This document shows, in pieces, positions 33,229 to 44,717 of a DNA stretch of 64,000 nucleotides. The stretch is taken from assembly GCA_000708835.1 (NCBI GenBank), contig DF237010.1, forward strand, positions 62,001-126,000, read 5' to 3'. This DNA comes from Klebsormidium nitens (lineage: Eukaryota; Streptophyta; Klebsormidiophyceae; Klebsormidiales; Klebsormidiaceae). Position numbers and translations under genes: made by a program. Numbering within the stretch: the first letter of the stretch is position 1; each line of letters begins with the position of its first letter. The notes beneath the pieces are model-generated. The model searched no databases and had not been told where the DNA came from. It was given only the letters and a program-made list of their open reading frames with translations.

Positions 33229-36200
33229 TCATACTCGAAGCTGAGAAAGTGCTTCAAACGGATCGAGGTTCCTCGACTGCGGCTGCTGTCTCGACGAGCT
33301 TTGCTGGCCCTTCCCGTTCATGGGGAGGGGAACGGTCGCAGCTGGCGGGTCGAACACGCTGGTAGGCGCGTCGAAGAGACTGTCTCTGGCTGGACTCGCT
33401 GTAGCGCTCCTCGGCGCTGATCCTGCATCGTCGAACGACTGCCACGAGCTGGAGGCAGGTAGGTTGGCGAATGAGTTGGAGGGAGAGACTCCAGTACTTG
33501 ACGGGCGCGACAGCGGTTTCTCTGCTCTGGACGGCGGGGGGGAGAGGGAGGCAGCCCGGGCAGACGCAGGGTTATCAACCCGGTTCCAGAACGAACCGGC
33601 CGGGGGAGGAGTGTGCGAGGCCACGGGAGATGCAAAAGACCGCCGGCCCCCCGGCTGCCTGTCCTCATCTTTGACCAGGCCAACCACGGGGCTTGACGCC
33701 TGCACAGGAGCCGGCACAAAACGTGAGAAGCAGACTCAGTATCGGTTAACCTGATCACCGGTTAATGTGCGGGCACCTTTAAGTGACGGAGGCTGCTAGT
33801 TGGAAGCACGGAAGGAAGTTCCGAGCGTTCAAGTCGGTAACTCGTAGATCACACACTGAAGGATAAACCTTTGTAGCTCTTCATCAAGCGCTTCACATGC
33901 GTTGAACCAATGTCCTGGCACGGCTCTCACCTAAAAATCATTCATCAGGACACGTGTTAGCTGCCGCAGAACTAGACCCAGTTCTGCGGCACGGGTGCCG
34001 TATTCAAAGTAAGGCCCGTCAAGAATACTTCACAGCACTGTCCACTATTGCAACAGCACATGAACAAATCATCCTCCCACCTGCATCTCTTTGATCTGGT
34101 CCTGCAGCGCCCGAATGATGAACTCCATCTTGCTGCACCGCTCCGCCAGATACGCCTTCTCGTCCAGCACCTTGCGCAGCTCCTCCCGGACCCTCTCCAG
34201 CTCCGCCGCCATCGCTTGCCCGCCCTCACTCGGCGTCCGCGGCCGACCGGGCACCCCAACCGGCCCCTGCGCGGGACCGTTTGCTGACACGCTGCTCCGC
34301 CCCGGTTGATTCGTGCTCCGGGAACCGGCCGGCGACTCGCCTGTGAATGGTGCAAAGCCCTGCGGTTCTCTGGTCTCAAAGGCCGCGAAAGCAGAAGGCT
34401 GCGCAGACGGGGCTTGGGGGGGTGGGAGGCGCGGAGATGGGGCCCGTTCGTGCGAAGGCCCGCGGGAGTGCACCGGTTTCCCCTGGGCTGGCTCGTGGAT
34501 CGAGTCCACGTCATCATCCAGGCGACCGTCAGGGCCGGCTTTCATGAACCCGATCTCGGAGCTGTCGTCAAAGCCTGACCGCTCGTGACCGGTGGCGCTT
34601 GCAATCTTGCTCGTGAGGGTGCCCTTCACGCTTTTGAGCATGTCGGCAGCGGCCCCCGTCTTCTTCAGGAAGGTGCTTTTGAGGCTGGCAGACTCCTTGG
34701 GCTGGGCCTCCGGTTGTGGGGATGGTGGCCGGAGCTGCAGCATAAGAAACTTCTCAAATCGACGAACTGCTTGCCTGCATAATCAATGACGAAGGAGGAC
34801 CGGCAAACAGATGTTACAAGCAGTACCATGCCTTCAAGCAACCGTGATTTGTCCCCTCTATCTGCGCTTTAACAGGAGCATTGCCCAGTCTGCTGATGCA
34901 AGCTTAAGCAAATACCGATTCCGTTCAGGTACGATCTTCGAGGAAGAAACTACCTGCCTGTCACCATAGAAGCATCCTCGTGACGCACGAGTATCTGATA
35001 AGTGCCTGGGCCCTGACCTGTCCAAGGGTCTCCTCCACAGAGGCGGAAAGTTTTCTGGGGCTGTCTGGCGGGCTGCCCCCAAGGGTCTGTCCTGTCGCAG
35101 GTGCAGAGGGTCCACTGGTGGAAGTGGCAGAGTCCCCAAACTTGGCCCAGAAAGCGCCACCGCTTGCGGCACTTCCGCTGGGGCCACTAGGAGCTGGTCG
35201 TGCGGGAGGGGCCGGGGCGGCACGGGCGGGCTTCGGAGCTGCCACAAAGCAGTGCACTGGTAAGAGACAAGCTTGAGGCCCCAGGTGAGCAATGCCGTCT
35301 CAGCACCTCCTGTAACGGTAAACCTTTGGATCGTCAAGTCTCCAAACGCACTGAACAAACGGCCTGTGGCCAATGGATAGAGAAACAGAATGGTCTAGAA
35401 TATTTCCAGTTTTGCCATCTCAAAATGATAATAAGAATTCTGATTGCAGGAAGGAGATGAAGGAGTCTGGAGTACCTTGCTCTGTGCTCCTTGTGCTGGG
35501 GCCGGCAGTCTTAGCCGCCATGGGCGCTTTCTCTGGCGCAGGCTTCCGGGCTGCCTGCGGAAGCAACTCGTTTACAGTACGCCAGACCTGCAAGGAAGAG
35601 AAGCCTCATTCAATCGAGTCCTACGCTCATTGCGGCAGGTCACAATCTACTCATATCTGGCTGGACACAGGACCAAAATTATGGCTTCTGAACATATGAG
35701 CAGGCACTTCCCTTGAGGAGCACTATCCAGGGCTCCTCGAGTAGGATATCAAGCTACGGGGAACGTGTTGGCTGCGGATGCAAGATTTGTTTCAGAGGGC
35801 GAGGTCCAGTTGGTGAAAACGTACCCGGCCAACATCAGGCCTCTTGCCAGGTTCCGCAGAGAGCATATCCTTGATCAGGCTGATCAGTCCAGGAGTATAC
35901 TTTGGCGAGTCTGGTATCCGGTAGTTGCCGTTTAGGATTTGCAATTTGGACTCCCCATCAAATGCGGACTTGAAGAATGCCATCCTATAAAGAAGGCACC
36001 CCAAGGCCTGCAGAAAAGACAAGAAAAAGTTGTTGTAAAGATTGGTGCAACAGTCGTCTGCCAACAACCCTCTTTGACAGAAAAAACTCATTCACATCCT
36101 CAGCCACTGGTCGCCGCAGAAAATGGTCAATGCAATTGTGTTCTCACCCCCTCTCCTTGACTGATGGCCATCAAAGAGAAAGGAACTCCAAGAGCTGAGA

Positions 36201-37374
36201 CAAGGGCTGCCAGAGTACTGGACATTTTGGCCTCAGGTTGCTTTGTTCATGAACAGAAAGTTTTCATCAGACGCTGTGCAGCAACTATTTTTCAGCGTTA
36301 GTCAATCTTCAATGCTCTTTTAACTCAGATGGAAGACTCACCCATATGTCCACTTTCTCTGAAATTAGTTCTCGTCGGTAGAGGTCCCACATCTGCGAAT
36401 GAGAATCAGATCCTGTTAAGCTGGATTCACAAGAAAATTGCAAGATTTCAATCCATACAGAGGAATGCGAGGCAAATGGCTCCTGCAGACCAGAAGTACG
36501 CTGCAATCCATAGCTAAAATGCCCTCACCTCAGGAGCACGGTATGCTGGAGTCGTATGCTTCCTGATATTATCTTCCTCTTGGCCCATCTCCCGCTCTGT
36601 TTCGAAGCGTTTGTGATTCGTAGAGCACGAACCGAAGTCGCACAATTTCCATGCCCCTTCCCCAGCCAGCAAGACGTTTTCTGCTTTCAGGTCCCTGATG
36701 CAGGAGACAGATACAGCCAATTGTTACTTGTTAAGTCCGAAAGAGGCCTCAAGTAGGAAGGGAGCTCAACCGGGGACCGCAAGGATTGCAACACAATGCT
36801 TTTGATCACTATAAGAAGAAACTTCAGATTAGGGTTTCAGACACTGCAGTGTCTTCAGACCCAATTCAATGATGGACAGGAGCTTGTGTCATGCATCTCT
36901 AACTCACCTGTGTGCAACTGGTGGACTCTGGCAATGCATTGCATAGACAGCATTGCAGACGTCCCGGAAGATCATCAACACCTGCTGCTCATTGAAGAAC
37001 TGCCCCTTGCTCGCAAGATTATCCATCACATGGACAAGCATGTTATCGCAGTAGTCTAAAAGCAGGAAGCACTCTTTGCCTCCCGTGGCAGGAGTGTCCT
37101 GGAATGAATGTGCATGAAGTGCAACAACGTTGGGATGGCCTCGAAGCTGCAGCATTATGTTTATCTCCTTCTGGACTAGATCATATGTATCCTTATCTCG
37201 AATAACCAAATGTTTCAACGCAAACAGCCTTCCTCCTGCCATGCACTTATACACAACAGAAAAGCCTCCCTGTGCTATTGTCTTCTGCACTTGCACCTTC
37301 ATGTTCCCAACATCTACTATTCGACCTTCAAGGCCCCCGGACTCCTTCGGAAGGAGTCCCTTAAGGCGCCACAT
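33229..37374 (-). CDS. NAK-family (AAK1/GAK-type) Ser/Thr protein kinase with clathrin-adaptor motif
   Basis: Kinases of this family phosphorylate adaptor subunits during clathrin-mediated endocytosis. The kinase domain (about 20-289) comes from exons 36908-37374, 36529-36694, 36342-36392 and 35825-36007. It shows the glycine loop IAQGGFSVVYK, Lys54, catalytic HRDLKAEN (155-162), DFG (175-177), TTPAYRAPEM and SEKVDIWALGCLLYRMAFF. After it come 35476-35587 (KVWRTVNELL-type link), 35018-35256, about 34081-34774 and 33229-33699. The tail is Pro/Ser-rich, has a predicted coiled coil (MAAELERVREELRKVLDEKA, then MEFIIRALQDQIKEMQ) and ends NLDPFEALSQLRV. DPF is an AP-2-appendage-binding motif. The join between 35018 and 34774 does not keep frame as drawn; donors near 34980-34996 would, so about 10 residues there are unsure. 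Total length is about 790 residues. Confidence 0.85.
36829..36837 (-). promoter_or_regulatory. Telo-box (AAACCCTAA) in intron 1 of the NAK-type kinase
   Basis: The plus strand reads TTAGGGTTT, so the box is in sense orientation for the kinase and lies just inside its first intron. In land plants this motif near gene starts is bound by telobox factors. One nine-base match can be chance. Confidence 0.35.
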
Positions 37375-38201
37375 GACTATGCGGAAGAATAACAAATGCA
37401 ACAAGGCAGGGACAAAGGAGTGAAGAAGGTTCCAGCAGAAGCCCAATCTATCTCCTTCCTCAATCCCCCCTGGCTACTCCTACGCCCTACAACTGTACAG
37501 CGCTACAGGGGCGCACAAGTACGCTGCAGCCTGCACACACCAAGTCCTTTGATACTGAACCTGAATGCGGCTGTCTGCAATTTCGAAGCTTTCTTTTTAG
37601 TTCAATCTGGAGTGCTGGAGCGCGTATACGGTCAGCGTTGTCGAACATTTGGACCGAATATGAACGAGCTACTGTAAGTTCGAAAGCGTAGAAGTAATGT
37701 TCAAACGGGCCCCTATTGCAACGTGAAGCAACTTTCGACGAGGAAACACCTTCCCTTGCTGCACCCCAGCTATACATATTGCGATATCTCCAACGCCCTA
37801 TGTATTCTTCATGGCTCTAATATGATCGTATACGGTAGAATGTGGGTTTCGAGAAAAGATGATCATGTTCATTGAAACGAGCAGGAGAGGAGGAGGTGTC
37901 ACTGTCAACGTCAAAATCACATGTGGCATAATTGATGGAGTGGCGTCTTCATATGCTCCGCTGTCTGCAGTGCCCTCGTTTTTGACGGAGTGCTTTTTGA
38001 GGTGAACCCTGTGAACGACACATAATGTAATTCAGCTGGGAGAGGAGCTGACACAGGCCGGCAAATGGTTGATACAAGAGGAGGTACTGCAAGTGACCTG
38101 AGGGTTTCACATGTGACCTTGTTCCATGGTCCTTGCAGTTGATAAGCAGTTTTTCCGGAAGTGCCCTACGAACTGATTAGGGAGCGTGTAGGATCGCAAA
38201 C
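37375..38201. promoter_or_regulatory. Head-to-head spacer between the NAK-type kinase and katanin p80
   Basis: An 827-bp region between two diverging starts should contain both promoters. No exon or repeat of note is seen. Confidence 0.5.
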
Positions 38202-41200
38202 ATGGCCAAGCGAGCCTACAAACTGCAGGAGTTTGTGGCGCACTCCTCTAATGTCAATTGTTTGAAGATTGGGCGCCGGTCGTCTGGGGTTCTCGTGACT
38301 GGAGGCGATGACAAGAAGGTCAACATGTGGGCCATTGGGAAGCCAGATTCCATCATGGTGGGTCGTCCAACCTGGACCCCTAATGTGCAACAGAGCTCCT
38401 CGCTGTATCTAACTTTTCCCCCTGCTTTGCATGACCCCGACTGCGCTTTGAAAGTATTGGAAGAAAAGAGTGGTGCTTCCCACCTTTATAACAGTTGACG
38501 ATGTGACATGAAGAAGTTGTCATCTCGTAGTCCAGCTGCTAAGATTCGCTGAGCTTTTCTCATAAGGTTGCGCCATCGATGAGGCTTTCACCTTGAGCGT
38601 GCATTTGCACTGGTTTTGAGCTGACGATCTGGGCCCACACCGGTAGCCTGGACGAGTCACTGTCCATTTTATGACTTGCGCAGCTGCAATCACAAAGTTT
38701 GAGCTGGCAGACGCTTGGATTTGTCCACGAACTGCTGCATTAATGACTTTTGTAGTCCAAGTCGACCATACCCTTCTCCAAGTGAGAGGACTTCTCCAAG
38801 CTGCCGCTCCGGGACCACTGAGCCAAGCTTGCACCTCCATATTTTGCACTTTTCAAAGAAATCTTCCGACCCGGACAAAACACATGAAAAGCAAAGCGCT
38901 TCTTCTTGTCTGCAGAGCCTCACCGGGCACAGCAGCCCAATCGAGTGCGTCACCTTCGACCTGGCTGAGGAGATCGTAGTGGCCGGCGCAGCTGGCGGCA
39001 CTCTCAAGATCTGGGATCTTGAGCTCCAGAAAGTCGTGCGAACTCTGACGGGCCACCGCGCGAACTGCATCTCTGTGGATTTCCATCCATACGGGGAGTA
39101 CTTTGCGTCGGGTTCACTGGACACTAACCTGAAGATCTGGGACATCCGGAGGCGCGGGTGTGTTCACACCTACAAGGGCCACACGGGGGGCGTGCGGTGT
39201 GTGAAGTTCAGCCCGGACGGAAGGTGGCTCGTGTCGGGCGGACAGGACAACTCAGTCAAGGTCCGTGGTCTGCAACACTTGTCTCGGCTTTTGTTCATTT
39301 CACACCCTGCCGCCAGTCTCCCAGGTTTCTTTGCGAGCTGCTTTAGTTTCATGTTGTCAAGTTCAGCTGGTTCGCTCAACTTTGAAACCCTTCTTTGCTC
39401 TTTCACACTGTGGCCTTCAATGAAGAGGGGTTGCTTCACTCCTTGCGGTGTTGTTCCTTCACCTTCGCCGACAAGTGATGCTCGCACCAAAGGAAAAGCT
39501 TTCTGTTCCTGTCAGTAGAATGACAGTTGCTGTTTTGGTGCGCAGCTGTGGGATCTAACGGCGGGCAAAATGATGCACGACTTTACGCTCCATGACGGGC
39601 CAATCCACGACCTCACGTTTCATCCCCACGAGTTCGTCCTGGCCACTGGCTCCCAGGACCGCACCACCAAACTGTGGGACCTTGAGACGTACGAGCTCAT
39701 TGGCTCAGCTGGGCCGGAAACAACCGGTGTGCGAAACGTGTTTTTCACGCCAGACGGGAGAACGGTCCTCAGCGCCGTTCAGGACAATCTCAAGGTACGG
39801 ATTGTGCATGTTAGGTGAAGAATGGTGGTTAGAGGTGGATGCTGAAAGGTCGCCAGTACAGAAGATAGAGATGTGTGGGGTTTGTCTCCTGCTGCTGGTG
39901 GTATTTGTGCTGCTGTACCGCAGCCCTCAGCAGCTTCCGCAGAGCAATTCGCTCGTTCAAACGGGAAACAGCCTTGATCGGCAAACCGAACAGCCGCTTG
40001 CCTCCAAAGTTCCTGATGCTGGCCAACGGTCATTGGAGTGAGTTGCTGCAAGTCAAAATGCTCGTCGCGACCTGGGAACTTGACGAGAGGTGAATCCTTT
40101 GACGTTAGGACAACGTCCTGGTCCAGTCGTTAACCGACGCAGCTGCTTTGACCTGGCAGGTGTGGGGCTGGGAGCCTGTGGTGTGCCATGACACAGTCGA
40201 CACCAACTGGGGCCGCATATCCGATATGGCGCTGCACGAGGGCAAAGTCATAGGCTGCTCCATCCAGCAGAGCACCGTCGGCGTCTGGATCGTCGACCTT
40301 TCCCGCGTCGCGCCCTTCTCCGCCGGAGCACAGAGCAAAGCGGCCCCAAAACCGATCAGCCGGCCCGCAACCGAGATCCGCCCCGTCAGCAACGGCAGCG
40401 ATAACGGGAGCCAAGTGGCAAGCCGCGAGTCGAGCCAACAGTCTAGCCGGGCCACGACGCCCGCGAAACCAATCAGCCGCGCCCGAACCCCTCCAGACAG
40501 CGCTGAGCAAGTGTTCAGCAGCCCGTCCGTGCACGCCGGCAGCGCATCGTCGCCCCCGCCAGCCAAAGCCGCCGACTTCTACGCTCCCCGGGCGTCCCCT
40601 GCGGCAGCAAGCGGAGCGCGGCAGGCAGGGTCTGTCATTGCCACACCTCCAAGGGGATCCCCCCGGCCTGGAGCTGATGTTTCTACAGCGCCTCTGCCGT
40701 CAGATAGGAGTGAAAAGCGAGAGTTGCAGAGGACACCCCCGCGAAGAAGAGAAGAGGCGACCCCGAGAGGAGAGAAGGGTAACGGCGGCAGCAGCTCGCT
40801 GCCAAGAGGCGAGGACCGAGACCCCATGGGCGAGGCGGCCGCTTCAGGAAGCGGACGAACAGAAGAAGGGACGGAAGGTGGAGTAAATGTCAAGCACAAC
40901 AACGGGAGTGTGACTGACCGCAGTGCTCCCAAGGATTACGAGCGGCCCTCCCAACCTAACAGCTCCGCCGACGACACCGGACAGAAAGCTGGGATCGGCC
41001 GGCGCGTCAGCCGGGCCGAGAAGAAAGAGATCGAGTTCGAGATCCTCGCGCCTGCGGGACCAAACCCGCACCGTACGTCGGAGGCTGACGCTGCGGGGGT
41101 GCCCACGTCAGCAGAGCCAGTGAGGGCCGGGGGCAAGCGCCGGTCCGGGCTGTTCAAGCCGGAGGACCACGACATTTTCGGACCAACTCGGACTGCGGAC

Positions 41201-43763
41201 GGGGCGGGCTTGAGCGGACGGGATTCGGACGCTGTAGTACGGTCCGAGAACGGGAGGGAGGCGGAAGGGGCGGTACCGAGCGGACGGGGGAAGTCGCCGA
41301 GAGGCGAGAAGGAGACTAAGAGCGTTGCCATTGCGGCCCCGGGGGACTCGCTGATGAGAGGGGCGGCGTTGCCGGGAGCGGCGTTGAGCACTCCGGGACC
41401 GTCAGGTATGTGCGGAGCTGCGCAGTCATCGTTCCGTCTTTGGAAGTCGTTTGTACTTGCCCGACGACCCGAATATGCAAGCCCTCTTCACCTGGTGATG
41501 TTGCTCGACCTCGTTTGAGAAGGTGGTGATTTTGCAGCCAGAAGTACAACGCTTGAAAATGAACGGAGACTTCACCTGCCTTGTATTGCTGTGTGCCTTT
41601 GGATGTGCCCGTCTGGCTCCTGCCAGTTTTGCAATCTTGTGTTATCTAGGCCTTCAGTGACTCTCACGTGTGTTGTTTTCGCTTCTCAGGTCGAGAGCCA
41701 CCGTTCTCGCATCACACCCCGGCCTCCAACGGTGGTTCCCGGGCGCGAGTTGACGCTCTGTCAGCCTTGTCAGCGTTAGCACGGTCACCTTCGGTTACTG
41801 GCGACCGGTCACGGAAAGAAGGGCCGTTGGGATTAGACATCAAAGCATTCCTCCCGGTAAGCCGTTGACTCGAATCGGCTCTAACGAAAGAATGACTTTG
41901 GCCTTGCAAACGTTGCTGCCAAGTTGATAATTTCATAAGTAGGTCCGGTCAGTCGGCTTTCAGCTTGCTGGATTCTCACCTAGGTGCTGTCCATCTCTGA
42001 ATCCAGTTGCGTGAAACCGACGCGAGTATCTTTCTTTCGTGCTCTTTCTTCAAGCAGCAGTACGTGAAGATCGAGCGTCCTCATGTTGTCGACTTGATCC
42101 GACCAATCTTTCTTACCCCTCTCGAGAAGCACTTTCAATATTGTTCTCGAAGACGACGTCAACGGTATTCAAAGTCTCATCTGCTGACGTATGCCTTTTG
42201 CACTGACCGCTGTACTGTTCTCGAAGACGACGTGAACTGTGTACAGAGTCTCATCTGCTGACGTACCCTTTTGCACCGTCCCCCACAGAAGAGCGCCTCC
42301 AAGCTGGCCCCCGACGGGGACGCCGCGAGCGTCTCCGACGCCGAACTGATCGAGTCACTCATGGGGCAACACGCCACAATGAGCACTATCATGCAATCCC
42401 GGCTCACCAATTTGGCGGTGGTCCGCACTTTCTGGGCGCGTAACGATCTCAAGGGGGCGATCGAGGCGATGGACAAAATGGCGGACCATGCGTTGTTAGT
42501 GGACGTCCTCGGGACCATGGCGCACCGGTCGGACGTATTCTCACTGGAGCTGGCCGCGCAGGCGATGCCGCTGCTGGGGGAGCTGCTCACCAGCCAGCAC
42601 GACAGGTGCGCGCTCGACATTTCTCGTCGCTGCTGTTTATGTGTATTCTTTGTGACGGGTGGAAGCGACGCCGTAGTAGCATAGTTTGTGTTGGGACGAG
42701 TGCATCAGTTGTGACGTAACCGGGAAAGCTGCTTACCAGCAAGTACGAGATGTGCGCGTGCGGATATTTTGCGGCTGATTGCATGCATGTTCGTACCAAC
42801 TGACGGGGTGGAGAGTTTCGGAAGAGAGGCCGTAGTGGTGTGGAGTGGGATGTGACGTGTGTATATGAGACGCGTAGCTGTGCAGTAGCGGCTCCCTGAG
42901 ATTGCCTCGGTGATATATTAGCCGACAACATTTGGAGACTCTGCTTGGATTGAGCGACTCGATTGGGCGGCCCTTGTGGGCAATTTTAGGCTGCTTACGT
43001 TGTTCACTTCCTACGTCAATCTCTGTTCTGCAGATACGTCCTGGTCGCCATTGCTGTTGCCGCGAGCCTGTTGAAAAGCTTCGGCTCGCTGATCAAGGAA
43101 GCCAGGCAGGCGTCCCCGGCGGTGGGTGTGGACCTCAGTGCAGAGGAAAGGTCAGCATCAAAGTTTCCGGGTTTAGAATTTTAGGATCCTAGGGGTTAGG
43201 GACATGCCTGTGAGCGGTAAGGTTTCTTTTGTGCTGCCACCCTCTCCAAATGGAGGAACGAGACCTTCGTAATTGTTGCTCTTCTCCTTTAGCAAGTCGG
43301 TTCTCTGCTAGCAAACAACTCTTTCCGGTGAAATTTTACCAGCCTTTTGCCATCCGCGCTGGTCCTGAGTTAGAAAGAGCGATTTGACTCGTCTGCTAAT
43401 GGCCTCCTAAGCTGATTCCCACCGTTCCTGTGGTGCAGATTAGAGCGATGCAATGCGTGTTACCGTGGGTTCCTCGTCTTGAGAGGGAAGCTAGAGGGCC
43501 TAGCAAGGTACGCTGCCTGTGCCTCCTTTGTTTCTTGAGCACCTCACTCTTTGAGTACGTTGGCAACTGATATGTTGCTTTTCATTCGGGCATCGTACGT
43601 GCCCCTCAAATGAGGACTTCGCGGGCCTCGAAATTCACAAGAGTTTCGGCTATGCAAGAGCGCGGTGTCATACGTTCTTCTTGTTTCTTGACTGCGCAGG
43701 ACTAGTGGGGAGGTCGGCAAGATGTCAAGGGAGCTCATTTTCGAGCTCGAAGAACTACAATGA
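38202..43763 (+). CDS. KTN80: Katanin p80 (B1) regulatory subunit
   Basis: The p80 subunit targets the katanin p60 ATPase to microtubule crossovers and nucleation sites, where the complex severs filaments. Nine exons (38202-38357, 38916-39260, 39546-39794, 40160-41405, 41690-41856, 42289-42605, 43034-43150, 43439-43507, 43700-43763) give 909 residues. The first ~305 form WD40 blades, with clear repeats such as [56 protein letters not shown] and TKLWDLE. A single 1246-nt exon encodes a long Pro/Ser/Arg-rich linker. The con80 domain, which binds p60, begins near 740: [20 protein letters not shown], then [18 protein letters not shown]. It runs to the C-terminal [10 protein letters not shown]. 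The linker is longer than in animal p80 but usual for plants. Confidence 0.94.
42142..42276. repeat. Direct duplication of ~62 bp in the intron before katanin p80 exon 6
   Basis: Copies at 42142-42203 and 42216-42276 share TGTTCTCGAAGACGACGT and CTCATCTGCTGACGTA, ending CTTTTGCAC. The second copy ends 12 bases before the exon 6 acceptor; the first has no AG acceptor after it. Confidence 0.8.
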
Positions 43764-44717
43764 TGGCTTGTCGTGATTGACCGTCACTTAAGCAGTAGGG
43801 TCATTGAATGGGGCCTTCAACTTCAGGATTCCGCGTACCTCGACTTCCAAGGCCGTCGCCGTGATTAGTGCCTACATCTGGCTTATGTCAGATCCTCTCG
43901 ATTACAATCGCAGTAAAGGCTCTGTTTTTATATGCATCCGACCATGCGGCGGTCATCAACCTTTACGGCCCTCTAGTATATACAGCTCTACGTTGTACAT
44001 CAATAGCATGTGCATCATGAATGTCACAAGTCTAGGATTTGCGCGGCTGCAATTGAGTGATTGCAATTCTTAAGAATGATTGTATATTGTATATCAATAA
44101 TGCTTATGGATTCTAACTATGGTTCAACTCCCGGCATCATGATGCCGAGTGACTCGTCTCTTCCAGCGGCCACGAGATCTCATGATCGAGTCGAATTGGC
44201 TTGCAACACTGATAGATCGAGCCTGGTGTCTGTACTATTGAATACCCGGACATACCTGTACCAAGTTGCACGTACAGGCTGGCATTCTGCCGGTCGGACG
44301 CCAATTAACAAGCTCGGACCGCCGCCGGGATCTGCCAATGCGCGCGCGCGGACGCGTTTCACAAATCATGAACCCCATGCAGCCTCATGAATCCAGGCGC
44401 TTGCGCATGGTAATGGTCGGTTTGAACTGGGGGATCATCCAATTCGCCGATCAACTTTCGACCGTCGGATGTTTTGACGCTTGCACGTCTACCCTCCGAT
44501 GTGGTATGTACAGTGTATCCTACTCTGCTTGAGAGCTGTCCAGAGCTGGCATGAGGTGCAAGCGCTTTGGAGAAACCTACAAGTCGCATTGCACAGCAAG
44601 CATACATGTGCCATAATGGGCAGTCGGTGCATGGGGAATACGAATGGGAATCCAATTTGAGCTTGAGTGGGTGGTGGGCCCTGATAGCTGTGTGAAGCGC
44701 ATTGAAGATCGGTGAGC
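43764..44717. other. Tandem spacer between katanin p80 and the DDX51-type helicase
   Basis: No exon is credible. The left part should be the katanin 3' untranslated region and the right part the helicase promoter. It holds a 16-bp perfect palindrome at 44132-44147 (CGGCATCATGATGCCG) and a CGCGCGCGCG run near 44341. Confidence 0.5.
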
